DNA of 64,000 nucleotides from Candidatus Thalassarchaeum betae (GTDB lineage: Archaea > Thermoplasmatota > Poseidoniia > Poseidoniales > Thalassarchaeaceae). A model generated the notes under the pieces. The model was given only the letters and a program-made list of their open reading frames with translations, ran no database searches and was not told where the DNA came from. The translations under genes were made by a program, and so were the position numbers. Positions within the stretch are counted from its first letter, which is position 1. Each line of letters starts with the position of its first letter. Of the stretch, positions 11,301-18,549 are shown in pieces. The stretch covers positions 1-64,000 of the forward strand of contig JAKUUP010000003.1 of assembly GCA_022447095.1 (NCBI GenBank), in the 5' to 3' direction.

Positions 11301-12094
11301 TGTCCGTCACCGTAGATTGTCCCATTCAGACCGGTGAATGTAGTCGCCTGCCAGAGTTTGAACTGATGGCAGAAATATGTCTGATTGGTGATTTCGTTGG
11401 AGTCCAGCATATTGTCGCCGTCGAGATTCAGACCTGCCTTCATCAGATTGCCGGCGTAGGGGCAATTCGAACCGGCGGGCACCGGGAGGAAATCGAGCAA
11501 GTAGTACACTGAGGTGCCATTCACCACTTCGTCGCAGAAGTACTCGGTCCACAGCACCTCATCACTGTCTAGGTTGCTGTCGAAGTCGTTGTCCCAGCCG
11601 CGCTCTAGAGTAGTGCCGTTACTGCCGTTGCAGGCTGACAGGCCGGTGGAGTCATAGGCATGGCTGTAGACATGCCTCCAGCCGGGGCTGTACTTGTAGT
11701 TGCTATGCAGATTAACGGTGATATCGCCATCGTCGAAGGTGCTAATGTTAGATCTAGTCCCGTCGTCCGTAAGTACGATTTTCTCATCCTCAGTTAGGTC
11801 GGTTCCGAAGAAGGTCCCGGACGAGAAGTCGGAGCCTTCCCACACAATCCCATTGTCGACGGAGGTCGCCATAGGAGAGTCGGTCACATGGAGCCATCCG
11901 TCGAGGACGGTGGCGTTTCCAGGTACCCTGAAACCTGTCAGCGTGACATCCTCTCCCATGGGGTTGACCGAGTTCGGTCCGACCCAGTTGGCATTCGCTG
12001 CTGCGGCAATCGGTGCTAGGAGCATCAGGAGCACAAGGCCTCCTGCTAGTCTCTTACGCTCGGCTGGCATGCATGGCACGTCGCTACACAGCAA
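5303..12094 (-). CDS. giant secreted surface protein (2263 aa), signal peptide, repeated extracellular beta domains, C-terminal TM and acidic tail
   Basis: N-term hydrophobic segment LAGGLVLLMLLAPIAAAANA; MAM-like 'GWFLDNFHFHN/GWYLDNVGVM' repeats; C-term SQMLMIGGVLLLAVLGIGMFMARGRE then DYYYDDEEDYYEDD...EEEEEAAEEEVE. Confidence 0.9.
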   Translation of the reverse strand: MLCSDVPCMPAERKRLAGGLVLLMLLAPIAAAANANWVGPNSVNPMGEDVTLTGFRVPGNATVLDGWLHVTDSPMATSVDNGIVWEGSDFSSGTFFGTDLTEDEKIVLTDDGTRSNISTFDDGDITVNLHSNYKYSPGWRHVYSHAYDSTGLSACNGSNGTTLERGWDNDFDSNLDSDEVLWTEYFCDEVVNGTSVYYLLDFLPVPAGSNCPYAGNLMKAGLNLDGDNMLDSNEITNQTYFCHQFKLWQATTFTGLNGTIYGDGQTLAHGVVPASASEGIVSVGTLPGSPVPAGTSGYFLMSQVDVPDEETIAGYYLTFDHWYHLDSTAAGGGDGAWIEYRINTNGWTDWTYIAPDGGYPSTMSTSAPSPEGAPSGAVPVFASPIQSGWVNSNVSMSSVPDIGNASKIQFRLHIWTDPNAANERPGWFLDNFHFHNDGIMNSAWHGGCYTPGSSCSYSNNMYGALQRTLNLTGTNSTFNIEVDMEWDLAGSYSDNACVELSLNNNSWTDISSTGSSTTQNCEDRSGAIPGINGYDGVSGDQSNGLRSVSFDIPTTFQNQNSVHIRFIVDSDAYIPQYGGSPADELEGLTVYAIRIVDGSDNVVFEDDLETSTTMYHYGAVWPSPSSNTQTGVDDWAYYIFAEGDQDVIKGFEDSSASNPSTSMPGGGWTRNNPNGAAGAKWSYGQIASAAGPTNNEPSFPYAMAINLGGIYAGNLNADLISPEYTLPANSSSSLVFDHWACFENNWDGGGIFIKVGSGSWNYWDPGNNFYDTPSIAYTYAGIPQGSNYFGSVHCTGSGSTYSVATTAFEHKEASLAQYAGDTVRFKFHGGSDSIWNYAGWYLDNVGVMIANYGEGGDWLSPVFSASDIHDFNLGFIDIDATIPGDTWIRGSLISPSTGDALPGYSNVSFPISLAGVDTTSTPQMRLKLHMDTDNVEETPKVTKIHIGGKRLLTAASIEGNGWEFSPSVGLNESGLLTATGVAGTISSDYIHSSRPINSITLSGNFSSGMAIDLLGPSGGTLATLSQGGIAFTYPQPGFGVSVSLPTNGWIDRMVLTANFAEPALNPDIDVLGDETHEWSFPFGTNYGHYGWQSLLSDIGGEPQYQITAASLALDGSNPASLSFRIPAAGVVNAGIISIAPDSDGFESPVSVSVGSATQTGSAGASPFYNILDNAQILAINSLPGSHTDSDTGRQWREVSLSIDSSSAQTVTLTRMGIGYMIFENASGLGPDVASYHDSQTQDDPPPEEVSVPVNIYAEMGSVAIDGVMDFDYIMTNRDFQTPNTMYPNRELVEIMTKHHHLYDNDEIVKISLRGTASDGEILEFIATKDPTMGWDAPPAFSQSSGSSVAMLDEASSYTDNVVHNDGWTDISVHWMFEITWSWDDVDSIRWVAQAYDSTGETVWPAVSFSGQSGAKAVENDLQVDSFEIRDESGRLLSNQYSPFYPFPIMAGGQVNITGTVRFQDSVDTRPDSGDYSVGLDLSGNLFALASEDGGGYAGIVDPPSSLSELSLSPMMLTVGPTGSSTGAEDVTGVAPEVIIRVDSNPPIAGPMEVNTAIGLQSAHGKVWEPQNPLTLFVTIDEAEARGELITLRYWRETIDDVNMDGIADEDEYLSQQQPLTSGMTGQQQVQFAGLDVSSLPFNSIVHMYIEGTDWAGYSYQDGGTGGGPGAENAWASLVVATDEPTGIIPTGFDLDRELGYLLAGVPHTFSLQIDEPNGIHTLDNVTIMLCGDGPSTLGKFTYDPSRGTLWSADDSMVSPLAAQTVEVSNTVTQLSLGFQLSWDYPWEEGQLGCKPSISIVDDLNTVAYQNNIGELTWDLDNRYMAVPESVLDLTPPLIEPVGQMLYLRQGDEFQMDGTIYYAGSQVIASHIPEDLQVEIEVVYGTQEIDIVVDVEADGTFSGSMVLPSRVPLNPEMAVTTTVLNVPGLGSSGVNSDASVVVDSKSPQVLFNIAEYPDSSLTILDSDMLDDVTVTVTMVDEIGMVDGPLQVAWVYVRDNGPVAGTETTGELMMITDGDTNDVYQAILDLNPLNSMTIESGDYIWFWVTSTDRSGNEIIGSASAVAPRQVTLRIMEFLGQYTRSVINPTQTPIQGEILTIETFWENQGKREGELQVGLYELKDGGQWTESLSTARDGPIILSLPAESSSVYVEFQWESWQPGQPNLYLIVNDDFDNPYQPITGINVQPPPVTDEASEESQMLMIGGVLLLAVLGIGMFMARGRETEDYYYDDEEDYYEDDSWDVEDEEGEEEGEEEEEAAEEEVE

Positions 12095-12109
12095 TATGAA
12101 TGAATTGGT

Positions 12110-12126
12110 CCTGTTCTATGAACAGG
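12110..12126. promoter_or_regulatory. perfect inverted repeat upstream of 2263-aa giant gene
   Basis: CCTGTTC-TAT-GAACAGG. Confidence 0.4.
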
Positions 12127-12185
12127 CGGTTATGGGTTGGTTTTCTTTCAGATTTTCTGTCAATGTTGACTGGGGGGGAGTTAGA

Positions 12186-12260
12186 TGGAGCCACTGGGGG
12201 GAATTGAACCCCCGACCTTCGCCTTACCAAGGCGACGCTATACCCCTAAGCCACAGTGGC
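12186..12260 (-). tRNA. tRNA-Thr (anticodon GGT), CCA encoded
   Basis: Reverse complement GCCACTG-TG-GCTTAGGGGTATAGC-G-TCGCC-TTGGTAA-GGCGA-AGGTC-GGGGGTTCAATTCCCCC-CAGTGGC-T-CCA folds as a full cloverleaf. Confidence 0.95.
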
Positions 12261-12368
12261 AGTGGAGGGGGCATCAGTGGACTCGATTTAACCACTGCGG
12301 ATTTAGCAGTGAATAGGGGGTGCAGATGCAACAGACTCAAGTCGGGGATATCGCTCGTCGGCTCGCCT

Positions 12369-12454
12369 GCCGAGATCGCATAGCCTGGTATTGCGCAAGA
12401 CTGGAAATCTTGTGGGATTTTCCCTCGGGAGTTCAAATCTCCCTCTCGGCGCCA
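12369..12454 (+). tRNA. tRNA-Ser (anticodon GGA), long variable arm, CCA encoded
   Basis: GCCGAGA...CAAGA-CTGGAAA-TCTTG-TGGGATTTTCCCTC-GGGAGTTCAAATCTCCC-TCTCGGC-G-CCA. Confidence 0.95.
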
Positions 12455-12493
12455 CCACCTGCTATCCACCGGCGGCGACGCTGAACACAGCGC

Positions 12494-13672
12494 GTGCCTT
12501 ATGCGGTGTCTCGATTTGCCACGACCGTGGAAGGAGAAGATAGTGGCTCCACCATCGGACTCCAAGCGGGTTCAGAGCCTCTGCGACTGACTGATGTCCA
12601 ACTGCCGTGGAGATTCGCTGAGCGCGACGAGAGGCTAGCCCTGCTCGATGTGTTCCTAGAAGACTTCGTATTCCATGCTGCGATGATTAGGAAGCAATGG
12701 GGGGTGGGTGAGTTCACCTGCCTTGGACTGGCTCTGGCGGGGATGGTACTAGGGGCGTGGGACCTCGGCATAGGAGAGTTGGCAGGCGGGGGTGACTACA
12801 ACCGCGTAGGCCTCAGTGGATTCAGGAACCTCTCTGATTTCTCGCTCATGCTATCTCTTCTCTCGATGATAGCATGGGCGGGTGTGCTGGTGACCATTTG
12901 GTCGAGGTACCCGATCATGCGCGAGAATCTGGTGTACCTCGGAATCGCCATGCTGGCAGTGCAGATGGGTTCCATCAGTGCACACTCTCAATCGCCGGAC
13001 TTCCCGAACGGCTCCGTGGCCAGAGACTGGGCCATGCTGGGAATCGCCAACATGGTGCTGTTCTTCCTGTCGATAGTGGTAGTCCACAGAGCGGTCATAG
13101 AGACTCGTGATATCCATGTCGAGGAACGTCACGCCCACCCTGACCCTAGGGTGGTCCAGAAAGCTTGGAGAGATCACAGTCTGAGAGCGTGGAGTCTCAG
13201 TCTTGGAATGTGGATGATCTTGGTGAACCTGATGGCTTGGTCAGGGGCGCACGCGATAGCCGACCGCCCTCCAATAGAGAGTTACAGCAATCTCGTAGTA
13301 GCGATGTTCGTGGTGACGGGTTTCCTCTCTGCCGGATTCCTGATGCATATCCTCTGGTATCCGCAGTTCATGCTCGGTGGAGCGGAAGATAGGATACAGT
13401 CAGTCAGAGCCAGAGAGGTTGCCGGAGAGGCGCCTGAGGCCATCCCTAAGGCTGAACAGGGAAAGTGTCCTATCTGCAGCAACAACACCCCTGCGATTCG
13501 TCATGCCACAGGGAGGATAGAAGTGACATGCACCTCCGAGTGTTCAGGGTTGGGGAAGCCCGGCACATCCTGCCCTGAGTGCGATTCCATTCTTCCTACG
13601 AGAATTGAGTGCCCCAGTTGCAGTTCAAACACAACAATAGTCAGTCACTTCAGTAGGTCAGAGGCATGGTGA
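12494..13672 (+). CDS. multi-TM membrane protein with C-terminal double zinc ribbon
   Basis: About five TM segments, then CPICSNN...CTSECSG...CPECDSILPTRIECPSCSS. Start uncertain. Confidence 0.75.
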   Translation: MPYAVSRFATTVEGEDSGSTIGLQAGSEPLRLTDVQLPWRFAERDERLALLDVFLEDFVFHAAMIRKQWGVGEFTCLGLALAGMVLGAWDLGIGELAGGGDYNRVGLSGFRNLSDFSLMLSLLSMIAWAGVLVTIWSRYPIMRENLVYLGIAMLAVQMGSISAHSQSPDFPNGSVARDWAMLGIANMVLFFLSIVVVHRAVIETRDIHVEERHAHPDPRVVQKAWRDHSLRAWSLSLGMWMILVNLMAWSGAHAIADRPPIESYSNLVVAMFVVTGFLSAGFLMHILWYPQFMLGGAEDRIQSVRAREVAGEAPEAIPKAEQGKCPICSNNTPAIRHATGRIEVTCTSECSGLGKPGTSCPECDSILPTRIECPSCSSNTTIVSHFSRSEAW

Positions 13673-13752
13673 AGGTGACCGGTGACGGACTTGGCCGTGT
13701 GTGACGAGCATTGAAGGGTCGCGCGTCTCTGAAGTGTCATGAGGATGAGCGT

Positions 13753-15099
13753 ATGGCGGAACGCGGCTGGTGGCAATCCGGCGACGATATCGATGACGTG
13801 GCGGATGCATTCCAAACCGAGCAAAACGAGGGAACGTCCGTCCCGCGCTTCGACGGCACTGACGAGGAAGCTCAAAGCAAGGACGCATTGGGCGTGGTCA
13901 TCGGCATTTCCGCTGGCCTCATCGTGCTGCTCAGTGTTGCTATTGTGATGCTGTGGGTATGGTCCGGAATCGAGGGCGTAAATATCGGAGGCCCTCCCTC
14001 GGCGCTGTTGACCTGGGAAGAAGAGTATCGCGACCTGACGGGTTTCAACGCTGTGGAGGGTGACGGAGGCGGAGTGGTTCTGTGCATCGTGGATTCTGGC
14101 ATCGATATGGAGCATCCTGACCTCAAGCAACTTGAGTTGGCCGGGTGGTTGGATGCCATCGACGGCATCGAGCATCCATACGACAACGAAGGACACGGTA
14201 CCGCGATGGCCGGCATCGTCGTGGCTCGCGACGGGCTGCATGGCAATGCCCCCGGAGTGAGCCTGCTGGTCGCCAAGGCAATCGGTGAGGAAGGCACAGG
14301 GGACGATGAGCAGATTTCCGATGCCGTCGACTGGTGTGTTGAGCAGCAGGCCGACATCGTATCGCTGAGTTTGGGTGGCGACCAAGGGTTCGGCTCCGGC
14401 TTCTTCTCGACCGACGCGCTCGAGCAGTCTGTCGAGGATGCCATCGATGAGGGAGTGTACGTGGTTGCCGCGGCCGGTAACGACGGTGAGGACGATGATG
14501 GGGATGTGGAGTCACCCGGCTCGGTCGAGGATGTGATCTGCGTAGGCGGAATCACGAGATACGGAAACATCTGGGTCGGTAGTTCCGAGGGAGACAACAA
14601 CGGAAGAATCTGGCCAAACCCGATTCTACCGCGAGATGATCCAGACAAGAAACCGGAGTTGGTTGCGCCCGCGCACGAAGTGCCGGTTCTGATGGCGGGC
14701 GGGCTGGAAAGCGGGACATGGTGGGGCTGGTCTAGCGGCACCTCGGCAGCTACCGCCTGGGTCTCGGGGGCCCTGGCTGTCATCCTAGAGGCTCATCCCG
14801 AGATGCAGCGCGAAGGCACGTCCGGTGGTTCGGGAGCAGTGGCTCAGATGAAGGCCTTGGTAATGGAAAACTCACAGATGGAGGAGGGGCAGAGCGAGCA
14901 CGATGACCACTACGGATACGGACATCTCAGGGTCGATCTGCTGCTGCAGGCCCTAGGTAACTCAGGCGATGACTCATCTGATTTCCAAACCTCTAGCACT
15001 GATGCGAGTTACGAGCGGCCTCTAGCCGATGAGCTTCAAGTGGTCCGGCGGAGCACCGCTAGGGTGCCTCCGGCCAGTTCGACGAAGCCTAGGGAGTGA
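13753..15099 (+). CDS. subtilisin-like (S8) serine protease, N-terminal membrane anchor
   Basis: Catalytic motifs VDSGIDMEHPDL, GHGTAMAGIV, SSGTSAATAWVSGALA; TM LGVVIGISAGLIVLLSVAIVMLWVW. ORF 13711..15099. Confidence 0.92.
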   Translation: MAERGWWQSGDDIDDVADAFQTEQNEGTSVPRFDGTDEEAQSKDALGVVIGISAGLIVLLSVAIVMLWVWSGIEGVNIGGPPSALLTWEEEYRDLTGFNAVEGDGGGVVLCIVDSGIDMEHPDLKQLELAGWLDAIDGIEHPYDNEGHGTAMAGIVVARDGLHGNAPGVSLLVAKAIGEEGTGDDEQISDAVDWCVEQQADIVSLSLGGDQGFGSGFFSTDALEQSVEDAIDEGVYVVAAAGNDGEDDDGDVESPGSVEDVICVGGITRYGNIWVGSSEGDNNGRIWPNPILPRDDPDKKPELVAPAHEVPVLMAGGLESGTWWGWSSGTSAATAWVSGALAVILEAHPEMQREGTSGGSGAVAQMKALVMENSQMEEGQSEHDDHYGYGHLRVDLLLQALGNSGDDSSDFQTSSTDASYERPLADELQVVRRSTARVPPASSTKPRE

Positions 15100-15830
15100 G
15101 ACTCGCTCACCTGCTTCACGAAGTTTATCCAACTGTTGAACGACTCAACCTTTCTCTGAGCTGGTGTAGGCTCCGTGCCGGATTCGGCGACTCCGACATC
15201 CCCCGTTGGCACCTCGGGCTCCTGCACCAGCAGCACACCTCCAAGAGACAGCATGTCGAATGCTGCCGAGGCAGTGGAAGGTCGCTCGGACTCCGGTACG
15301 TCGATAATCACCAGATCCAGAGACCGGGGGAGCAGAGAGGAGGTATTGGGCACGGGAAGTGCAGTGGTGGCAGCCGACCACGAAGCGGCCTCAGCCGACA
15401 CCTCCTGCCATGGCTTTGCGATGATCTGTGTCCATGACTCAGCTCCGTGACGACGTACCAGACGATCGATGATGACACCGAACTTGCCGCCGGGCTCGAC
15501 TATCCTGAACGAATCCGGCCTCGGAGGCGGCTGCTCGGGCGGATTAGCAGGATCGCCGCACCATAGATCAAGCAGCCACGCGGCGAGATGCCCGATACCG
15601 CCACCGATCAGGAGGGCATTTCTCGCCGGGACTCTCGCTGCGATGTCCCTAATCCTAGCGCGCATCGAGCGAGGCAAGGGGCGGAGGTCCATGTGCAGCA
15701 TCTGCTCGCCGATACCGGCAGCGATCAGCGGCTCGGAGTCCCCTCGCTCGGAATCCTCAGCGAGTAGTCTATCGAACATCTCACGCTCCGACATCTGAGG
15801 TAGCCCTATGCCACCGCCATCAGCGCCCAT
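15036..15830 (-). CDS. putative SAM-dependent O-methyltransferase-like protein
   Basis: ALLIGGGIGHLAAWLLDLW, IVEPGGKFGVIIDRLVRRHG, LDLVIIDVPESERPSTASAAFDMLSLGGVLLVQEPE resembles a Rossmann methyltransferase. Start uncertain because it overlaps the divergent ORF. Confidence 0.55.
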   Translation of the reverse strand: MGADGGGIGLPQMSEREMFDRLLAEDSERGDSEPLIAAGIGEQMLHMDLRPLPRSMRARIRDIAARVPARNALLIGGGIGHLAAWLLDLWCGDPANPPEQPPPRPDSFRIVEPGGKFGVIIDRLVRRHGAESWTQIIAKPWQEVSAEAASWSAATTALPVPNTSSLLPRSLDLVIIDVPESERPSTASAAFDMLSLGGVLLVQEPEVPTGDVGVAESGTEPTPAQRKVESFNSWINFVKQVSESHSLGFVELAGGTLAVLRRTT

Positions 15831-16518
15831 GGTCGCTCCTTTGAGATGCCTCTATTCAATCATCGCATGCGTGGATGGCTTCAAGAGAGAAGTGCATTCC
15901 CGAGCGCTCGTGCAACCCGATGACCAACACGACGTCGCTGATGTCGCGACATGTCCCAACTGCTTGGTTTCGACCGAGCACGAGGTACTACGCAGAACTC
16001 CCCGAGGTTCGGGAGAGGACCTACTGGCGAAGTGCATGGATTGCGGTGATGTCCGCAAAATCGAGTTGCGCCCGCCAAAGGCAGTGAGTATCACCGCCAC
16101 CCTCTCTGATGGTGGCTTGAGTGATTCTGATATCATCGAGGTCGATGAGGACGAGGTGATCTCAGTAGGCGACTTGTTTGAGCATGATGGGGCGCAGTGG
16201 GAAGTCACTCGAATCGATGGCGCGGCGTCGCAGCCCTTCGACAACCTGCCCGCGAGTGATATCAGGGCCCTCTGGGCCGTGCGCAAGGACAAGGTCGTCG
16301 TACGCCTGACAATGACCGATGGGGAGGACAGTGTTGCGTCGAGCATCGAGTGCGGGCCGGACAGGGTGTTCACCTGTGGAACGATACTTGAGATCGATGG
16401 ACGCAGGTGGAGGATCAGGGCCCTGCACACCGGTAAAGGCAGGACCCTCAGGGGAAGCAGGGAAGCATCGGAGATCAGAAGGATGTATCTCCACCTTCCA
16501 AATAAGCGCAGGTACTAG
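15808..16518 (+). CDS. HVO_0476-family zinc finger protein
   Basis: CPNCLVSTEHEVL...VKCMDCGDV-like zinc ribbon (CPNC...CMDC) followed by SVGDLFEHDGAQWEVTRIDG and the IRRMYLHLPNKRR ending typical of the family. N-terminus uncertain. Confidence 0.7.
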   Translation: MPPPSAPMVAPLRCLYSIIACVDGFKREVHSRALVQPDDQHDVADVATCPNCLVSTEHEVLRRTPRGSGEDLLAKCMDCGDVRKIELRPPKAVSITATLSDGGLSDSDIIEVDEDEVISVGDLFEHDGAQWEVTRIDGAASQPFDNLPASDIRALWAVRKDKVVVRLTMTDGEDSVASSIECGPDRVFTCGTILEIDGRRWRIRALHTGKGRTLRGSREASEIRRMYLHLPNKRRY

Positions 16519-16526
16519 GAAGCCCC

Positions 16527-17504
16527 TCACCTGCGGTTGGACCAAGGCATCATCAGGGCCTTAGCCACGTGCGATGCGACCTCGGGATTCTCTCGCAGTC
16601 TACGCATGCTGTATTCGTACCACTTGGTACCGTAGGGCACATAGACGCGGGTTCGGTGCCCCGCGCTGGCCAGACGTCTGCGGACATCACCCCTGACGCC
16701 GAGTAAGAACTGGAACTCGTAACCCGGACCTTTGTCGGCGGAGCGAGGAACTTCACTCGAATGTCTCGGGTCCGCCTTCTCAGGGCCCATTCCCCGCGAC
16801 TCCAAAGCGCTGAGGGAGTGTTCGATGACGGGAGTATCGTGGGATGCAATAGCAGTGTATGCGCCGGAGTCGAGCATTTCATCGATGGCTTGGTTGGTAG
16901 CATCCACTATCTCCTTGTATCCAGAATGCGCGATGTCGCGAGGTTCGAGGTAGATTCCTTTGCAGATGCGGAAGTCGGTGGCGGCCCCAGTGGCTTTGCT
17001 AATCTCGGTGATGTCGGATGGTGTCCTGAACAGCCTTCCCTGAAGTACTACTCCTATGTTCGTCAGTCCCTTCTCGTGCATCGCCAGAGCCACGTCGATA
17101 GTCGCTTGGGTGACACGGTGGTCCTCCATATCCAGACGCACGAATATGTCGTCACTGGCGGCCCTCCTCAGGAGTCGCTCGATGTTATTGTGGGCCGCCG
17201 AATTGTCGATTAGAAGGCCGAATGCTGTAGGTTTAATGGAAATATTCGCATCTAGGCCACTTTCCACTATGGCATCGATTAGCCTGCCATACTCGTCGAT
17301 GAAGAACTGGGCTTCGTTCAATGTGGCGATCTCCTCGCCGAGGACATCCACTGTGAAGCAGGCGTTCTCGGAGCTCATCCTACTCATCAGAAGAATGGCA
17401 CTGTCGATGTCCGAGCCGGCGACGTAACGCTTGGCGACCCATCTGACGACGAAACGAGGGGTGAGCGGCATCATGGCCACAACGACTCGCCCGAACAGGC
17501 CCAT
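16527..17504 (-). CDS. proline dehydrogenase
   Basis: 325 aa; ISIKPTAFGL, FVRLDMEDH, GVVLQGRLFRTPSDI, RICKGIYLEP, IASHDTPVIE, YEFQFLLGVR, RVYVPYGTKWYEYSMRRLRENPE are PRODH motifs. Confidence 0.92.
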   Translation of the reverse strand: MGLFGRVVVAMMPLTPRFVVRWVAKRYVAGSDIDSAILLMSRMSSENACFTVDVLGEEIATLNEAQFFIDEYGRLIDAIVESGLDANISIKPTAFGLLIDNSAAHNNIERLLRRAASDDIFVRLDMEDHRVTQATIDVALAMHEKGLTNIGVVLQGRLFRTPSDITEISKATGAATDFRICKGIYLEPRDIAHSGYKEIVDATNQAIDEMLDSGAYTAIASHDTPVIEHSLSALESRGMGPEKADPRHSSEVPRSADKGPGYEFQFLLGVRGDVRRRLASAGHRTRVYVPYGTKWYEYSMRRLRENPEVASHVAKALMMPWSNRR

Positions 17505-17547
17505 CTGACAGCGGCAGGGTCCGGCAAGCCTTCACAATTGCTGATGA

Positions 17548-18489
17548 CTAGTTCAACTCTCGACCACGGCGTACTGGCACATCTAGTTCACCTAGAAACT
17601 CGAGTATCGCACTTCGTTGCCAGCCCTTGAAAGACTTCCTGTCAAGGTGCGCAAAAAGGTTGGCACCAGGGAAGGCGGCTCGGGTCGCTCGGACAGAGGC
17701 CTCGAGGGAGTGGCGCCAAGCGCCCGCGGGAGTAGAGTCTCCCTCTGGCAATTCGAAAGGCAGGGCGTAGTTCGCAAGGATGTGGCCTACCCACAGTTCA
17801 GACTCGGACAGAACTGCCTTGTGACGCGGTGCGTAGTGGCCGCCCCCGAGTCCGATCATCACATCGCCCCCGGCCTGCCACTCGACTGCTTGATGGCCAG
17901 ATAAGCCTAGATTGTGCGAGATTACCTGCGCCCAGACGTCAGCAGCTTCCGAGTCCCTCCACTGCTCGATTGTAGAGCCTATCTCGATGTATAGCGCCGG
18001 GCTCCCGAGGAGAGGCCCGTGGTGCGTGGCCTCCAGTGTGAGATCGTACTTCTCGTCAAGCCCGTGCGTGCGGGCTGTGGAGAGCATTGAGCGGAAGAGT
18101 GAGGCGAAACGAGGAGACGGTGGGACTACAGTTCCCTTGGTACCTCCTGCCTGTCCTGACTCGCCATGAGGAGTCTCTCCTGGTAGGCCAATCGCGTGCA
18201 GCGTCAATGCAGGTATCTCAGTGGCCGAGACATGGCGCGAAAGCACGAGTACCTCATCCACTGACTTGCCGGTCTGCTCCTCGTGGATGGCATCGATTCC
18301 GTCGGCTAGGATATGCAACTCGTCGATCAGCAGTAGATGTGCGGGTCGACCCGAGTGCATTCTGACTGTTCCATGCTCCATCTCGATTGCATCGCTCCAG
18401 CTTCCGAGTCGTAGCACGGCATCATGGAGATTGACAGATGCCACATCGCACCTCGATGCTAGCAGCAAGGTGACCATGTGCATCCGAGG
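17548..18489 (-). CDS. dtdA: D-aminoacyl-tRNA deacylase, archaeal/plant DTD2 type
   Basis: LEATHHGPLLGSPALYIEIGSTIEQWRD and GGGHYAPRHK match the DtdA/GEK1 family. ORF extends to 18564; MHMVTLLLAS start preferred. Confidence 0.88.
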   Translation of the reverse strand, partial: PRMHMVTLLLASRCDVASVNLHDAVLRLGSWSDAIEMEHGTVRMHSGRPAHLLLIDELHILADGIDAIHEEQTGKSVDEVLVLSRHVSATEIPALTLHAIGLPGETPHGESGQAGGTKGTVVPPSPRFASLFRSMLSTARTHGLDEKYDLTLEATHHGPLLGSPALYIEIGSTIEQWRDSEAADVWAQVISHNLGLSGHQAVEWQAGGDVMIGLGGGHYAPRHKAVLSESELWVGHILANYALPFELPEGDSTPAGAWRHSLEASVRATRAAFPGANLFAHLDRKSFKGWQRSAILEFLGELDVPVRRGRELN

Positions 18490-18549
18490 GGGGTTGTGCC
18501 TTAATCCTCTCAGCCACACCTTCAAGCATGAACGACGAGGGGGAGGAGC

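Noticed and set aside
13645-14783. Long antisense ORFs (246 and 303 aa) opposite the S8 protease
   Set aside because: The sense strand has all protease catalytic motifs; the antisense translations are low-complexity Ser/Pro/Thr typical of reverse reading of GC-rich coding DNA.
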